DNA from: Burkholderiales bacterium
Lineage (GTDB): Bacteria > Pseudomonadota > Gammaproteobacteria > Burkholderiales > Burkholderiaceae_A
Assembly (NCBI GenBank): GCA_030834045.1
Contig: JAURFZ010000008.1
Span: forward strand, 1-21,603
Length of the DNA stretch: 21,603 bases
Direction of reading: 5' to 3'
Notes under the pieces: generated by a model
Database searches by the model: none
What the model was told of the DNA's origin: nothing
What the model saw: the letters and a program-made list of their open reading frames with translations, nothing else
Program-made: the position numbers and the translations under genes
Part shown: piece by piece, positions 14,696 to 21,603 of the stretch
Position numbering within the stretch: the first letter of the stretch is position 1
How the letters are laid out: each line of letters starts with the position of its first letter

Positions 14696-15562
14696 TTAAA
14701 CGGCTGCCGCGCCACCAACGATCTCTGAGAGCTCTTTGGTAATGGCTGCCTGTCGCGCTTTGTTATACGAAAGTTGAAGTTCATCAATAAGCTGCTTCGC
14801 ATTGTCAGAGGCAGCCTTCATTGCCACCATTCGAGCACTCTGCTCACAGGCCATGTTCTCGGAGACCGCCTGGTAGACCAGAGACTCCACGTAGCGGGTA
14901 ATAAGATCGGAGAGCACCTGCTCGGCATCGGGCTCATACAAATAATCCCAGTCGTGGTTGGGGTCGAGGTCGTCGAACTGGTCGTCGGGCAGAGGCAAAA
15001 GCTGGCGCAGAACAGGCTCTTGCTTCATGGTGTTAACGAACTCGTTGCTTGCAAGGTAGAGCACGTCAATCTTGCCTGTTACATAGTTGTCAAGCTGAAG
15101 GCGAACGTTGTCGATGATCACCTCAAGCGAGGGGCTGTCACCGAACTGGGCAAGCGACGAAATGAGCCGGCCGCCGTTGCGGTTAAAGAAGCTTATGCCC
15201 TTGTTTCCAAACGCCGAGATGTCAATTTCAATTCCCGATGCCGTCCACGCCTTCATTGACTGAACAACATAACGAAGGATGTTGGTGTTAAGTCCACCGC
15301 AGAGGCCCTTGTCGGTTGTTACAGCAATAAGGCCCACTCGCTTAACCTCGCGCTTAACCATAAACGGATGGACGTACTCGGGGCTCGCGTGGCTAAGGTG
15401 CGAACAAATGGCAAGCACCTTGCGAACATAGGGGCGGCCCGCCCGCATACGTTCTTGCGCACGCCGCATTTTCGAGGCGGCCACCATCTCCATGGCCTTT
15501 GTGATCTTGCGCGTGTTTTGCACGCTCTTGATCTTGCCTCGTATTTCTTTCGATCCTGGCAT
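14696..15562 (-). CDS. atpG: ATP synthase F1 gamma subunit
   Basis: The gamma subunit is the rotor shaft of F1. The 288-residue protein has the N-terminal coiled-coil helix with the signature KSVQNTRKITKAMEMVAASKMRRAQ (about 13-37) and the C-terminal helix ending YNKARQAAITKELSEIVGGA. The central domain with LITSDRGLCGGLN-type sequence reads VTTDKGLCGGLNTN. ATG 15562 has AGGA about 5 bases upstream. It lies between atpA and atpD, as in all IBEFHAGDC operons. Confidence 0.97.
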   Translation of the reverse strand: MPGSKEIRGKIKSVQNTRKITKAMEMVAASKMRRAQERMRAGRPYVRKVLAICSHLSHASPEYVHPFMVKREVKRVGLIAVTTDKGLCGGLNTNILRYVVQSMKAWTASGIEIDISAFGNKGISFFNRNGGRLISSLAQFGDSPSLEVIIDNVRLQLDNYVTGKIDVLYLASNEFVNTMKQEPVLRQLLPLPDDQFDDLDPNHDWDYLYEPDAEQVLSDLITRYVESLVYQAVSENMACEQSARMVAMKAASDNAKQLIDELQLSYNKARQAAITKELSEIVGGAAAV

Positions 15563-15617
15563 AAGCTTCCTGTGGCTTTAGGTTAAAGACGCGTCGAACA
15601 GGGCTGCCCTTCGCTCT

Positions 15618-17165
15618 TTAATAAGCACCCGTTTTCTTAAAGGCCTCAATGGCCGCCCGCAAAGCGGCTTCGTTGTCAGACGACAGGTCTTTCGCAGACT
15701 CAATAGAATTGACGAGATCGGCATGCGAGCTGGCCAGGTAATCACGAAGTGCCTTCTCAAAGCTGTTGGCTTTGGCAACCTCCACATCATCCATGTAGTT
15801 GTTGTTGACTGCGAAAAGCGTCAGCCCCATCTCCCAGACCTGAAGCGGGTGGTACTGCACCTGCTTCATAAGTTCCGTCACAAGCCGACCGCGCTCGAGC
15901 TGCTTGCGGGTGGTCTCATCGAGGTCTGATGCGAACTGGGCAAAGGCCGCAAGCTCCCGGTATTGGGCAAGGGCCAGTCGAACACCCGCACCGGTGTCTT
16001 TACGCTTCATGAGCTTGGTCTGGGCAGCACCACCCACTCTTGAGACTGAAACACCCGCATTCACCGCCGGACGAATACCTGAATTGAAGAGGTCCGTTTC
16101 AAGGAAGATCTGGCCGTCTGTAATGGAAATAACGTTGGTGGGGACGAAGGCAGACACGTCACCGGCCTGGGTTTCAATAATGGGAAGCGCGGTGAGTGAA
16201 CCGGTCTTTCCCTTCACCTCACCATGGGTGAACTTTTCAACATACTCCTCGTTCACGCGTGCCGCACGCTCAAGAAGGCGCGAGTGTAAATAGAAGACGT
16301 CGCCAGGAAAGGCCTCACGACCGGGGGGGCGACGTAAGAGAAGGGAGACCTGTCGGTAGGCGACAGCCTGTTTGGAGAGATCGTCATAAACAATCAAGGC
16401 ATCCTGTCCGCGGTCGCGGAAATACTCACCCATGGTGCAGCCCGAGTATGCAGAGAGGTACTGCATGGCCGCCGACTCCGAGGCCGATGCCGCCACAACA
16501 ATGGTGTAGGCCATGGCGCCTGTCTCTTCAAGCTTTCGCACCACGTTGGAGATCGTCGAGGCCTTCTGACCAATCGCCACGTAGACGCAGGTCATGTCCT
16601 TGCCTTTTTGGTTAATGATGGTGTCCACCGCCACGGCTGTTTTTCCGGTCTGACGGTCGCCAATAATTAATTCACGCTGGCCACGGCCGATCGGGACCAT
16701 GGAGTCGATGGCCTTAAGCCCCGTTTGCACGGGCTGCGAGACGGACTTTCGGTAAATGACGCCCGGCGCCACTTTTTCAATAACATCGGTCTGTTTGGCA
16801 TTGACTGCGCCCTTGCCGTCAATGGGCTGACCAAGCGCGTTGACAACCCGGCCAATAAGTTCAGGGCCAACGGGAACATCCAGGATGCGGCCGGTGGCCT
16901 TCACAACATCGCCTTCAGAGATTGCGGTGTATTCGCCTAAAATGACGGCGCCCACGGAATCGCGTTCAAGGTTAAGCGCAAGGCCCAGGGTCTGGTTCGG
17001 AAACTCGAGCATCTCGCCCTGCATGACATCGGATAGGCCATGGACTCGGCAGATACCGTCTGTCACGCTGACAACCGTTCCTTGGTTACGAGTATTGGCC
17101 GACAGGTCAAGGCCTTTGATTTTGGATTTCAGTAACTCGCTGATTTCCGACGGATTTAATTGCAT
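15618..17165 (-). CDS. atpA: ATP synthase F1 alpha subunit
   Basis: The alpha subunit carries the non-catalytic nucleotide sites of F1. The 515-residue protein has an N-terminal segment MQLNPSEISELLKSKI that binds delta, Walker A GDRQTGKT (169-176), and the Arg-finger region NAGVSVSRVGGAAQ. The length is normal (E. coli 513). The ribosome-binding site AGGAG overlaps the atpH stop codon, and the ATG at 17165 is 8 bases downstream of atpH, suggesting coupled translation. Confidence 0.98.
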   Translation of the reverse strand: MQLNPSEISELLKSKIKGLDLSANTRNQGTVVSVTDGICRVHGLSDVMQGEMLEFPNQTLGLALNLERDSVGAVILGEYTAISEGDVVKATGRILDVPVGPELIGRVVNALGQPIDGKGAVNAKQTDVIEKVAPGVIYRKSVSQPVQTGLKAIDSMVPIGRGQRELIIGDRQTGKTAVAVDTIINQKGKDMTCVYVAIGQKASTISNVVRKLEETGAMAYTIVVAASASESAAMQYLSAYSGCTMGEYFRDRGQDALIVYDDLSKQAVAYRQVSLLLRRPPGREAFPGDVFYLHSRLLERAARVNEEYVEKFTHGEVKGKTGSLTALPIIETQAGDVSAFVPTNVISITDGQIFLETDLFNSGIRPAVNAGVSVSRVGGAAQTKLMKRKDTGAGVRLALAQYRELAAFAQFASDLDETTRKQLERGRLVTELMKQVQYHPLQVWEMGLTLFAVNNNYMDDVEVAKANSFEKALRDYLASSHADLVNSIESAKDLSSDNEAALRAAIEAFKKTGAY

Positions 17166-17173
17166 GAGAACTC

Positions 17174-17719
17174 CTAGTTCAAAAGGGCGACGGTCATTTT
17201 CGAAAGCTTTTCACGAACGGAGGCATCCATCACCTCATCGCCCACTGAAATGCGAACACCCCCAATAAGCTCGGGGTCGACCGAAACGGAAAGCTTTACC
17301 TGGGACCCATACTTCGTTTGAAGAAGCTTCGAGATGGACGCGATCTGATCCTCTGTAAGAGGAAAAGCCGAGGCGACCTCGGCATTCAAAACATGGGCTG
17401 CCTGGCTGGCTAGCTCACTTAAATGACTGTAAACCTCGGGCAGTAACGTTAAGCGTTTGTTTTGGGCAAGCAGTAGTAAAAAAGCGCGTTGCTCTGAGGT
17501 GGGCAGACCCGCCACAGAGACAATGAGCTCAACCGATTGCTCGGGCGACATGCTGGGTAACTTAAACGCCTCTTGAGCCTCGGTGTTCTGCGCAACGGAG
17601 GCGCAGCGCTCAAGGTAGCCTGTCCATAGGCCAAGGTTTTCGGCAAGGGCCCCTGACTCCGAGGCCACCTCAAAGGCTGCCTCGGCATAGGGTCTTGCCA
17701 GTGTTGCGCGCTCGGCCAT
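17174..17719 (-). CDS. atpH: ATP synthase F1 delta subunit
   Basis: The delta subunit (OSCP homologue) links the peripheral stalk to the top of F1. The 181-residue protein begins with ATLARPYAEAAFEVA, the family's N-terminal helix, and ends with the C-terminal signature DPELIGGVRISVGDEVMDASVREKL. The length is close to E. coli's 177. ATG 17719 is 2 bases after the atpF stop. Confidence 0.96.
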   Translation of the reverse strand: MAERATLARPYAEAAFEVASESGALAENLGLWTGYLERCASVAQNTEAQEAFKLPSMSPEQSVELIVSVAGLPTSEQRAFLLLLAQNKRLTLLPEVYSHLSELASQAAHVLNAEVASAFPLTEDQIASISKLLQTKYGSQVKLSVSVDPELIGGVRISVGDEVMDASVREKLSKMTVALLN

Positions 17720-17721
17720 GG

Positions 17722-18195
17722 CTATTTCAACTCAGACTGCAGCTGGGAGAGCAGGTCGGCATGGGCCTTGGCGTCAATCTCGCGGCGCAGAATCTGCGAG
17801 GCCCCTGCAACGGCAAGCGTAGCCACCTCTGCACGAAGGGCCAGTTTGGCTGACTGCGAAGCTGTCTCTGCTTCGGCCTCAGCCTGTTGACGCGCCTGGG
17901 TAACGATGGCAGCAGCTTCTGCTCGAGCCTGCTCAATAATGGATGTCGCCTGTCGCTCGGCGGCAGCGCGAAGCTCCGAAACCGTATCCCTGGCCTTGGT
18001 CATCTCCTCGGCGGCGCGTCGTTCGGCCACCCGTAGATCGACCTGAGCCTTGTCAGCCGCCGCTAAGCCATCGGAGATCTTTTTTGCGCGCTCATCCAGG
18101 GCCCGCACAATGGGAGGCCAGACAAATTTCATGGTGAACCAGCCAAGTATAAAAAACACTACCAGCTGTGCAAACAATGTCGCGTTAATGTTCAC
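17722..18195 (-). CDS. atpF: ATP synthase F0 b subunit
   Basis: The b subunit dimer forms the peripheral stalk. The 157-residue protein begins MNINATLFAQLVVFFILGWFTMKFVWPPI, one transmembrane helix (about 5-25), followed by a long charged Ala-rich coiled coil and a C-terminal delta-binding end (LAVAGASQILRREID). It starts with GTG 18195, with AGGGAA upstream. The 112-base gap to atpE is the largest inside the operon and holds a perfect hairpin. Confidence 0.96.
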   Translation of the reverse strand: MNINATLFAQLVVFFILGWFTMKFVWPPIVRALDERAKKISDGLAAADKAQVDLRVAERRAAEEMTKARDTVSELRAAAERQATSIIEQARAEAAAIVTQARQQAEAEAETASQSAKLALRAEVATLAVAGASQILRREIDAKAHADLLSQLQSELK

Positions 18196-18258
18196 AGCAA
18201 TTCCCTAAAAAATAAGATTGGTCAGGCCTAGAGCCATCCCAAAAATTGCTCGGTGTTT

Positions 18259-18278
18259 CGCCTGAACTTCTTCAGGCG
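18259..18278 (-). other. Perfect 8-bp stem-loop between atpE and atpF
   Basis: On the minus strand CGCCTGAA-GAAG-TTCAGGCG forms an 8-bp stem with a 4-base loop, about 30 bases after the atpE stop. CGAAACACC follows rather than a U-tract, so it is not a standard terminator. Its place behind the most abundant subunit's cistron suits an mRNA 3'-end stabiliser, processing site or partial attenuator. Confidence 0.6.
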
Positions 18279-18307
18279 GCTTGTGAGCCCCATCGAATTT
18301 TCAAGGC

Positions 18308-18550
18308 TTAGCCTGCAAACGGGTTTGCAAAAGCAAACATCATTGCAATACCAACACCAATCAGAAAGGCCGCGTCGATGAGTCCAGCCAGAAGAAACAT
18401 CTTGGTCTGCAGTTCATTCATAAGCTCGGGCTGACGGGCTGACGCTTCGATAAACTTTCCCCCCATGAGACCAATTCCAATACAGGCACCAATGGCTCCC
18501 AGGCCAATGATGAGTCCACAAGCAAGGGCAACAAATGCGACGTTCGTCAT
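18308..18550 (-). CDS. atpE: ATP synthase F0 c subunit
   Basis: The c subunit forms the proton-driven rotor ring. The 80-residue hairpin protein has a first helix with the glycine motif GLGAIGACIGIGLMGGKF, the polar loop SARQPELMNEL, and a second helix with the proton-carrying Asp59 in LLAGLIDAAFLIGVG. The residues around the carboxylate look like proton-type rather than sodium-type rings. The start is ATG 18550, with AAGGAG 5 bases upstream; GTG 18556 would touch that site. The leader upstream is strongly U-rich. Confidence 0.97.
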   Translation of the reverse strand: MTNVAFVALACGLIIGLGAIGACIGIGLMGGKFIEASARQPELMNELQTKMFLLAGLIDAAFLIGVGIAMMFAFANPFAG

Positions 18551-18555
18551 AACCA

Positions 18556-18600
18556 CTCCTTAAAAATTAAAAACAACCGTAGTAAAAAGAGAAAACAACT
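18556..18600 (-). promoter_or_regulatory. U-rich leader and Shine-Dalgarno of atpE
   Basis: On the mRNA the 40 bases before the AAGGAG (18561-18600) contain 25 U, including runs of four and five. The layout resembles the U-rich translational enhancer known upstream of E. coli atpE, which raises c-subunit synthesis, probably through ribosomal protein S1. Seen: base composition and the strong site 5 bases before ATG. Inferred: the enhancer role. Confidence 0.55.
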
Positions 18601-18603
18601 CTG

Positions 18604-19452
18604 CTAATGGTGATCGTGAGCCTGCCCAACATAGACGAGGGTCAGCATCATGAAAATAAAGGCCTGCAAGGTGATGATAAGAATGTGAAAGAGCGCCCAG
18701 GCTGTGCCAGCAAGCACATGGCCAAGAAACCCTAGGGCAGTGGCAGTGCCCCCCAGAAGTGCAATAAGCACAAAGAGCAGCTCGCCTGCAAACATGTTGC
18801 CAAACAGTCGCAGACCGTGGGACACGGTTTTCGCCAGGAATTCAATAAGCTGCATCAGCAGGTTGATGGGCCACAGAATAAAGTGGTTTCCAAATGGCGC
18901 CGTGAAGAGTTCGTGCAACCAGCCACCCAGGCCCTTGATTTTTATATTGTAATAAAGGCACATGAGAAGGACGGCAAGCGACATGCCCAAAGGGACGTTG
19001 ACATCGGCTGTCGGAACCACGCGCATATAGGCATGACCGGGGTCCACCCCAATGGAGGACAGGCCGAAGGCCCAGAGAGACGGCAAGAGGTCAACGGGAA
19101 GAAGGTCCATGAGGTTGAGCAAGAAAACCCAAAGGAAAACGGTAAGCGCCAGAGGGGCCACGAACTTACGGGAGGTCTCACTATGAATAACGCCTTTGGC
19201 CTGGTTATCAACGAGCTCCACCAAAATTTCCACCATGGCCTGGAAGCGGCCAGGCACTCCCGCACTCGCGTTGCGTGCCGCCCTGTAGAGAACAAAGACC
19301 GCAAGCATGCCCAGACCAAACGACCAGAAAACGGTGTCTAGGTTAATTAAGCTGAAATCGATAATGTCGGCCTGAGCCTCACCGGTCTGGTTTAAATTGG
19401 TGAGGTGGTGAACAACGTATTCGGAGGAGGTAGGAGCGCTGCCTGATGCCAT
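18604..19452 (-). CDS. atpB: ATP synthase F0 a subunit
   Basis: The a subunit forms the proton half-channels beside the c ring. The 282-residue protein is multi-spanning and has the essential arginine in SHGLRLFGNMFAGE (Arg215), Glu224 in the same motif, and His256 in FHILIITLQAFIFM, matching E. coli Arg210, Glu219 and His245. The first 35 residues are periplasmic and polar. ATG 19452 has AAAGG at a long spacing of about 12. It lies 17 bases after atpI. Confidence 0.97.
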   Translation of the reverse strand: MASGSAPTSSEYVVHHLTNLNQTGEAQADIIDFSLINLDTVFWSFGLGMLAVFVLYRAARNASAGVPGRFQAMVEILVELVDNQAKGVIHSETSRKFVAPLALTVFLWVFLLNLMDLLPVDLLPSLWAFGLSSIGVDPGHAYMRVVPTADVNVPLGMSLAVLLMCLYYNIKIKGLGGWLHELFTAPFGNHFILWPINLLMQLIEFLAKTVSHGLRLFGNMFAGELLFVLIALLGGTATALGFLGHVLAGTAWALFHILIITLQAFIFMMLTLVYVGQAHDHH

Positions 19453-19469
19453 AAAAACGAGAACCTTTC

Positions 19470-19922
19470 TTACCTCGAGGTCGGACAGGCCGACTGAGAC
19501 GTAATGACTTTAACGCGTTGGTTAAAGTCACGTTGACTTAACGAACGAAAGACCGACAAGCTGGACACCCAGGGGACCAGATAAATGGCAGTCAGCGCAA
19601 AACAAAGCCCTGAGAAAAACCCTAACCAATTAAAAGGTGATAACCAAACCACCGACATCCAGAGAAGTGTGCAGCTTAGAAGTAACTTAAAAAAGTAAGC
19701 AATAAGAACCGACAACGAGGAGGCCACAGTGTTGGGCTGCTTCAGGTGGACAGTGCGACGAAGGTGCATCCAGGCCACCATGGCCAGGTTCGCAAGCCAA
19801 ACGGAACCCCCTCCCGCCAAAGCCGCGAGACTGGCTTCACCCGAACCATCCCATAGAAGCATTGCTAGCGATACGCCGATCACAACAATGCCCTGAGCTG
19901 CAATAAATAGCTCCAAAATCAA
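19470..19922 (-). CDS. atpI: ATP synthase accessory protein AtpI
   Basis: A small hydrophobic protein encoded at the head of atp operons, thought to assist c-ring assembly. About 150 residues with four hydrophobic segments (starting near LFIAAQGIVVIGVSLAMLLW, then LAALAGGGSVWLANLAMVAW, then SVLIAYFFKLLLSCTLLWMSVVW and GLCFALTAIYLV). The family is poorly conserved, so the assignment rests on topology and position directly before atpB. I chose TTG 19922 because AAGGA (19930-19934) is 7 bases upstream; the frame is open to TTG 19964. The C-terminus after the last helix is basic. Its promoter lies about 70 bases upstream. Confidence 0.85.
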   Translation of the reverse strand: MILELFIAAQGIVVIGVSLAMLLWDGSGEASLAALAGGGSVWLANLAMVAWMHLRRTVHLKQPNTVASSLSVLIAYFFKLLLSCTLLWMSVVWLSPFNWLGFFSGLCFALTAIYLVPWVSSLSVFRSLSQRDFNQRVKVITSQSACPTSR

Positions 19923-19929
19923 TGACTCG

Positions 19930-19934
19930 TCCTT
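19930..19934 (-). promoter_or_regulatory. Ribosome-binding site supporting a TTG start of atpI
   Basis: AAGGA on the minus strand lies 7 bases before TTG 19922 and inside the longer frame, so it favours the shorter protein. Confidence 0.5.
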
Positions 19935-19996
19935 ATTTGTTCCGGGGGTCCCGTGCCAACCCAACGACCAAGGTATTAGGGAAAACCTAGCCTGCG

Positions 19997-20025
19997 AGTT
20001 TAAGTCGATCGGCCGAACCTGTCAA
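19997..20025 (-). promoter_or_regulatory. Sigma70-type promoter of the atp operon
   Basis: On the minus strand TTGACA (20020-20025) is followed after exactly 17 bases by TAAACT (19997-20002), a full-match -35 and a 4-of-6 -10. Transcription would start near 19990, giving a leader of roughly 70 bases to TTG 19922. It lies in the gap after parB, so the atp operon need not depend on parAB transcription. Confidence 0.65.
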
Positions 20026-20047
20026 AGCGCTTGCAAGGGATTGGGCC

Positions 20048-20971
20048 TTATTCAAAATGATCCTTCTCGGTGACGATCTGAAGCCGGTCCAGGAAGCCGT
20101 TGAGTTCTTCAATGGACGCGAAACTAAGACGCATCTCGGCGCCTTTTTTCTTCGATAAAAGAACCACGGGCAGGCCCAACGACTCGGCCACCCGATTCTG
20201 CATGCTTAACCAGTCTGAGGAGGGCCGCGTTAACGACTTGCCCCGGGGTCTGGGGCTGCCTTCTGAAGAAACGCCTTCGACGGTCTGAAACCCCAGCAGT
20301 CTTACTCGCTGCTCCACCTCCCTCACCGACAAGGCGTCAAGCTCAATGGTCTTTAAAAGCGCGCGCTGGGCGGATTCGGGAAGGCTGAGCATGGCCCTGG
20401 CGTGGCCTGCCTCGATAACGCCGTGGGCAAGGGCTTTCTGCACCAATGGGCTGCACTGCAACAAGCGCAAAAGGTTGGTGATGGCGGATCGCGAACGACC
20501 CAGAACGTCAGAGGCCTGTTCATGGGTGAGCTTAAACTCCTCGATCAGCCGCTCGATGCCTCGGGCCTCCTCAAGCGCGTTAAGGTCCTCTCGCTGCAGG
20601 TTCTCAACAAGTGCCATAGCAAGCGCTGCCTTGTCGTCCACATCATGCACATAGACGGGTATTTCCTTTAAGCCCGCCAACTTCGAGGCACGGAACCGTC
20701 GCTCGCCAGCGATGATCTCGTACATATCGGTGCCCTTAACAGGCCTAACTGCAATGGGCTGAATGAGCCCTTGCGCCTTGATGGACTCGGCCAGTTCAGC
20801 AATTGCGCTCTCAGCAAACACCTGGCGAGGCTGGTAGCGTCCAGGTTGCAGCTGCTCAAGCAACAGGGTCTGGCTGTTGGCACTGTTCTCGTCCATGGGG
20901 TTTGAGCCGCCAAGCAAGGCCTCAAGTCCACGACCAAGGCCGCGTTTTTTAACTGATTTGGATGTCACCAT
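20048..20971 (-). CDS. parB: Chromosome-partitioning protein ParB (Spo0J family)
   Basis: ParB binds parS sites, spreads as a CTP-dependent clamp and works with ParA in origin segregation. The 307-residue protein begins with the conserved basic KKRGLGRGLEALLGG (8-22). The N-terminal CTP-binding domain has LLLEQLQPGRYQPRQVF and GERRFRA (89-95), then ENLQREDLN (123-131), then the helix-turn-helix region THEQASDVLGRSRSAITNLLRLL (149-171), and a C-terminal dimer domain. The start is ATG 20971 with AGGGA 7 bases upstream; the longer frame would overlap parA and precede the conserved N-terminus. It lies 25 bases after parA. Confidence 0.97.
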   Translation of the reverse strand: MVTSKSVKKRGLGRGLEALLGGSNPMDENSANSQTLLLEQLQPGRYQPRQVFAESAIAELAESIKAQGLIQPIAVRPVKGTDMYEIIAGERRFRASKLAGLKEIPVYVHDVDDKAALAMALVENLQREDLNALEEARGIERLIEEFKLTHEQASDVLGRSRSAITNLLRLLQCSPLVQKALAHGVIEAGHARAMLSLPESAQRALLKTIELDALSVREVEQRVRLLGFQTVEGVSSEGSPRPRGKSLTRPSSDWLSMQNRVAESLGLPVVLLSKKKGAEMRLSFASIEELNGFLDRLQIVTEKDHFE

Positions 20972-20996
20972 GAGGAAGTCCCTGTACAAGAATGGT

Positions 20997-21603
20997 TTAA
21001 GCCTGGATTGCCTGTCCGGGAATGAGCTTGAGCCGATCCATAAGCTCTTGGGCAAAGGCAAGGTAAGCCACCGCGCCTCGGGAGGCTGGATCATAAGCTA
21101 GCACTGACTGACCATGGCTTGGGGCCTCGGCCAACCGAACATTACGAGGAATGACCGTATTAAAAACACGGTCTCCGAAGTGCTTAAGTAATTGGTCACT
21201 TACTTGTTGAGACAGTGTCATGCGAGGATCAAACATGACTCGCAGAAGACCAATGATCTTTAGATCTTTATTCAGGCCCCCATGCACCCGCTTAATGGAA
21301 TTCACCAAATCGGACAAGCCCTCGAGGGCGAAATACTCGCACTGCATAGGAATAACAACGCCATGCGCCGCACACAGACCATTTAAGGTGAGCAAAGAGA
21401 GCGAGGGTGGGCAGTCAATAAGCACAACATCGTAGTCCGCCGATGCGCCTCGAAGCGCGTCCCGAAGTCGATGCTCACGCCGGTCGATGGAGACGAGTTC
21501 AACCTCTGCCCCTGCAAGCTCCCGATTAGAAGGTAAGAGGTCGTACCCGGCGGGGCTTTGAATCAGGCTGTCTTTCAAGGTCGATAGGCCAAGCAAGACA
21601 GGG
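20997..21603 (-). CDS. parA: Chromosome-partitioning ATPase ParA (Soj family), C-terminal part
   Basis: The frame runs in from the right edge and stops at 20997-20999, so the N-terminus with the deviant Walker A motif is outside. The visible 201 or so residues contain VVLIDCPPSLSLLTLNGL (Walker B and following), IPMQCEYFALEGLSDLVNSI, and the chromosomal ParA signature IPRNVRLAEAPSHGQSVLAYDPASRG. ParA is a DNA-binding ATPase that moves ParB-parS complexes. Together with parB next to the atp operon this is the usual proteobacterial parAB-atp order; mnmG and rsmG would be expected just outside the window. Confidence 0.95.
   Translation of the reverse strand, partial: PVLLGLSTLKDSLIQSPAGYDLLPSNRELAGAEVELVSIDRREHRLRDALRGASADYDVVLIDCPPSLSLLTLNGLCAAHGVVIPMQCEYFALEGLSDLVNSIKRVHGGLNKDLKIIGLLRVMFDPRMTLSQQVSDQLLKHFGDRVFNTVIPRNVRLAEAPSHGQSVLAYDPASRGAVAYLAFAQELMDRLKLIPGQAIQA

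Noticed and set aside
1..21603. Frequent AAGGCC/GGCCTT and GCCCTT words as possible uptake or architecture motifs
   Set aside because: They fall mostly in codon phase (Lys-Ala, Ala-Leu) and are explained by codon preference; I could not count them reliably against expectation.
1..21603. Mobile elements, CRISPR arrays, defence or toxin-antitoxin genes
   Set aside because: Every sizeable frame is assigned to a housekeeping gene and no direct-repeat arrays, transposase motifs or integrase motifs were seen.

Overview
The window is an ordinary, densely packed stretch of bacterial chromosome. Protein motifs, gene order and moderately high GC fit a betaproteobacterium of the order Burkholderiales. 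The F0 c subunit and the argS-SPOR-dsbA order look Alcaligenaceae-like to me, but no rRNA is present and the family assignment is from memory. I see no insertion sequence, prophage, CRISPR array, toxin-antitoxin pair or defence cluster. The longest stretch without a gene is about 125 bases. I did not find a convincing undescribed system; the points of interest are small regulatory structures and a few departures from the usual gene layout.

Layout, left to right. On the plus strand: the 3' end of a D-amino-acid transaminase gene (dat), then ybeD (DUF493), lipB and lipA, an overlapping lipoate-cofactor cluster. On the minus strand, read right to left: yraN, the BON-domain lipoprotein gene dolP and a TlpA-like thioredoxin gene. 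rsmI is on the plus strand and diverges from yraN with start codons packed into seven bases. On the minus strand again: tRNA-Arg(CCG), argS, a SPOR-domain gene, an intrinsic terminator, then dsbA. On the plus strand: a membrane-anchored cytochrome c5-like gene and coq7 (ubiquinone biosynthesis). The rest is on the minus strand, read from the right edge: parA (cut by the window edge), parB, then the complete ATP synthase operon atpI-B-E-F-H-A-G-D-C, then hemE and priA.

Themes. Respiration and its cofactors dominate: ATP synthase, ubiquinone, cytochrome c, heme precursor and lipoate. Two periplasmic thioredoxin-fold proteins (DsbA and a TlpA-like protein) deal with disulfide chemistry. ParAB, PriA, RsmI, the SPOR protein and DolP serve chromosome segregation, replication restart, ribosome modification and envelope upkeep.

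Regulatory signals I can support: a TTGACA-17 bp-TAAACT promoter before atpI, a U-rich leader before atpE, hairpins between atpE and atpF and between atpC and hemE, a terminator between the SPOR gene and dsbA, and inverted repeats in the dolP-tlpA and yraN-dolP gaps. Several starts were moved from the longest frame because of ribosome-binding sites, gene overlap or family alignment (dsbA, priA, parB, atpE, atpI, hemE, yraN, rsmI, ybeD).
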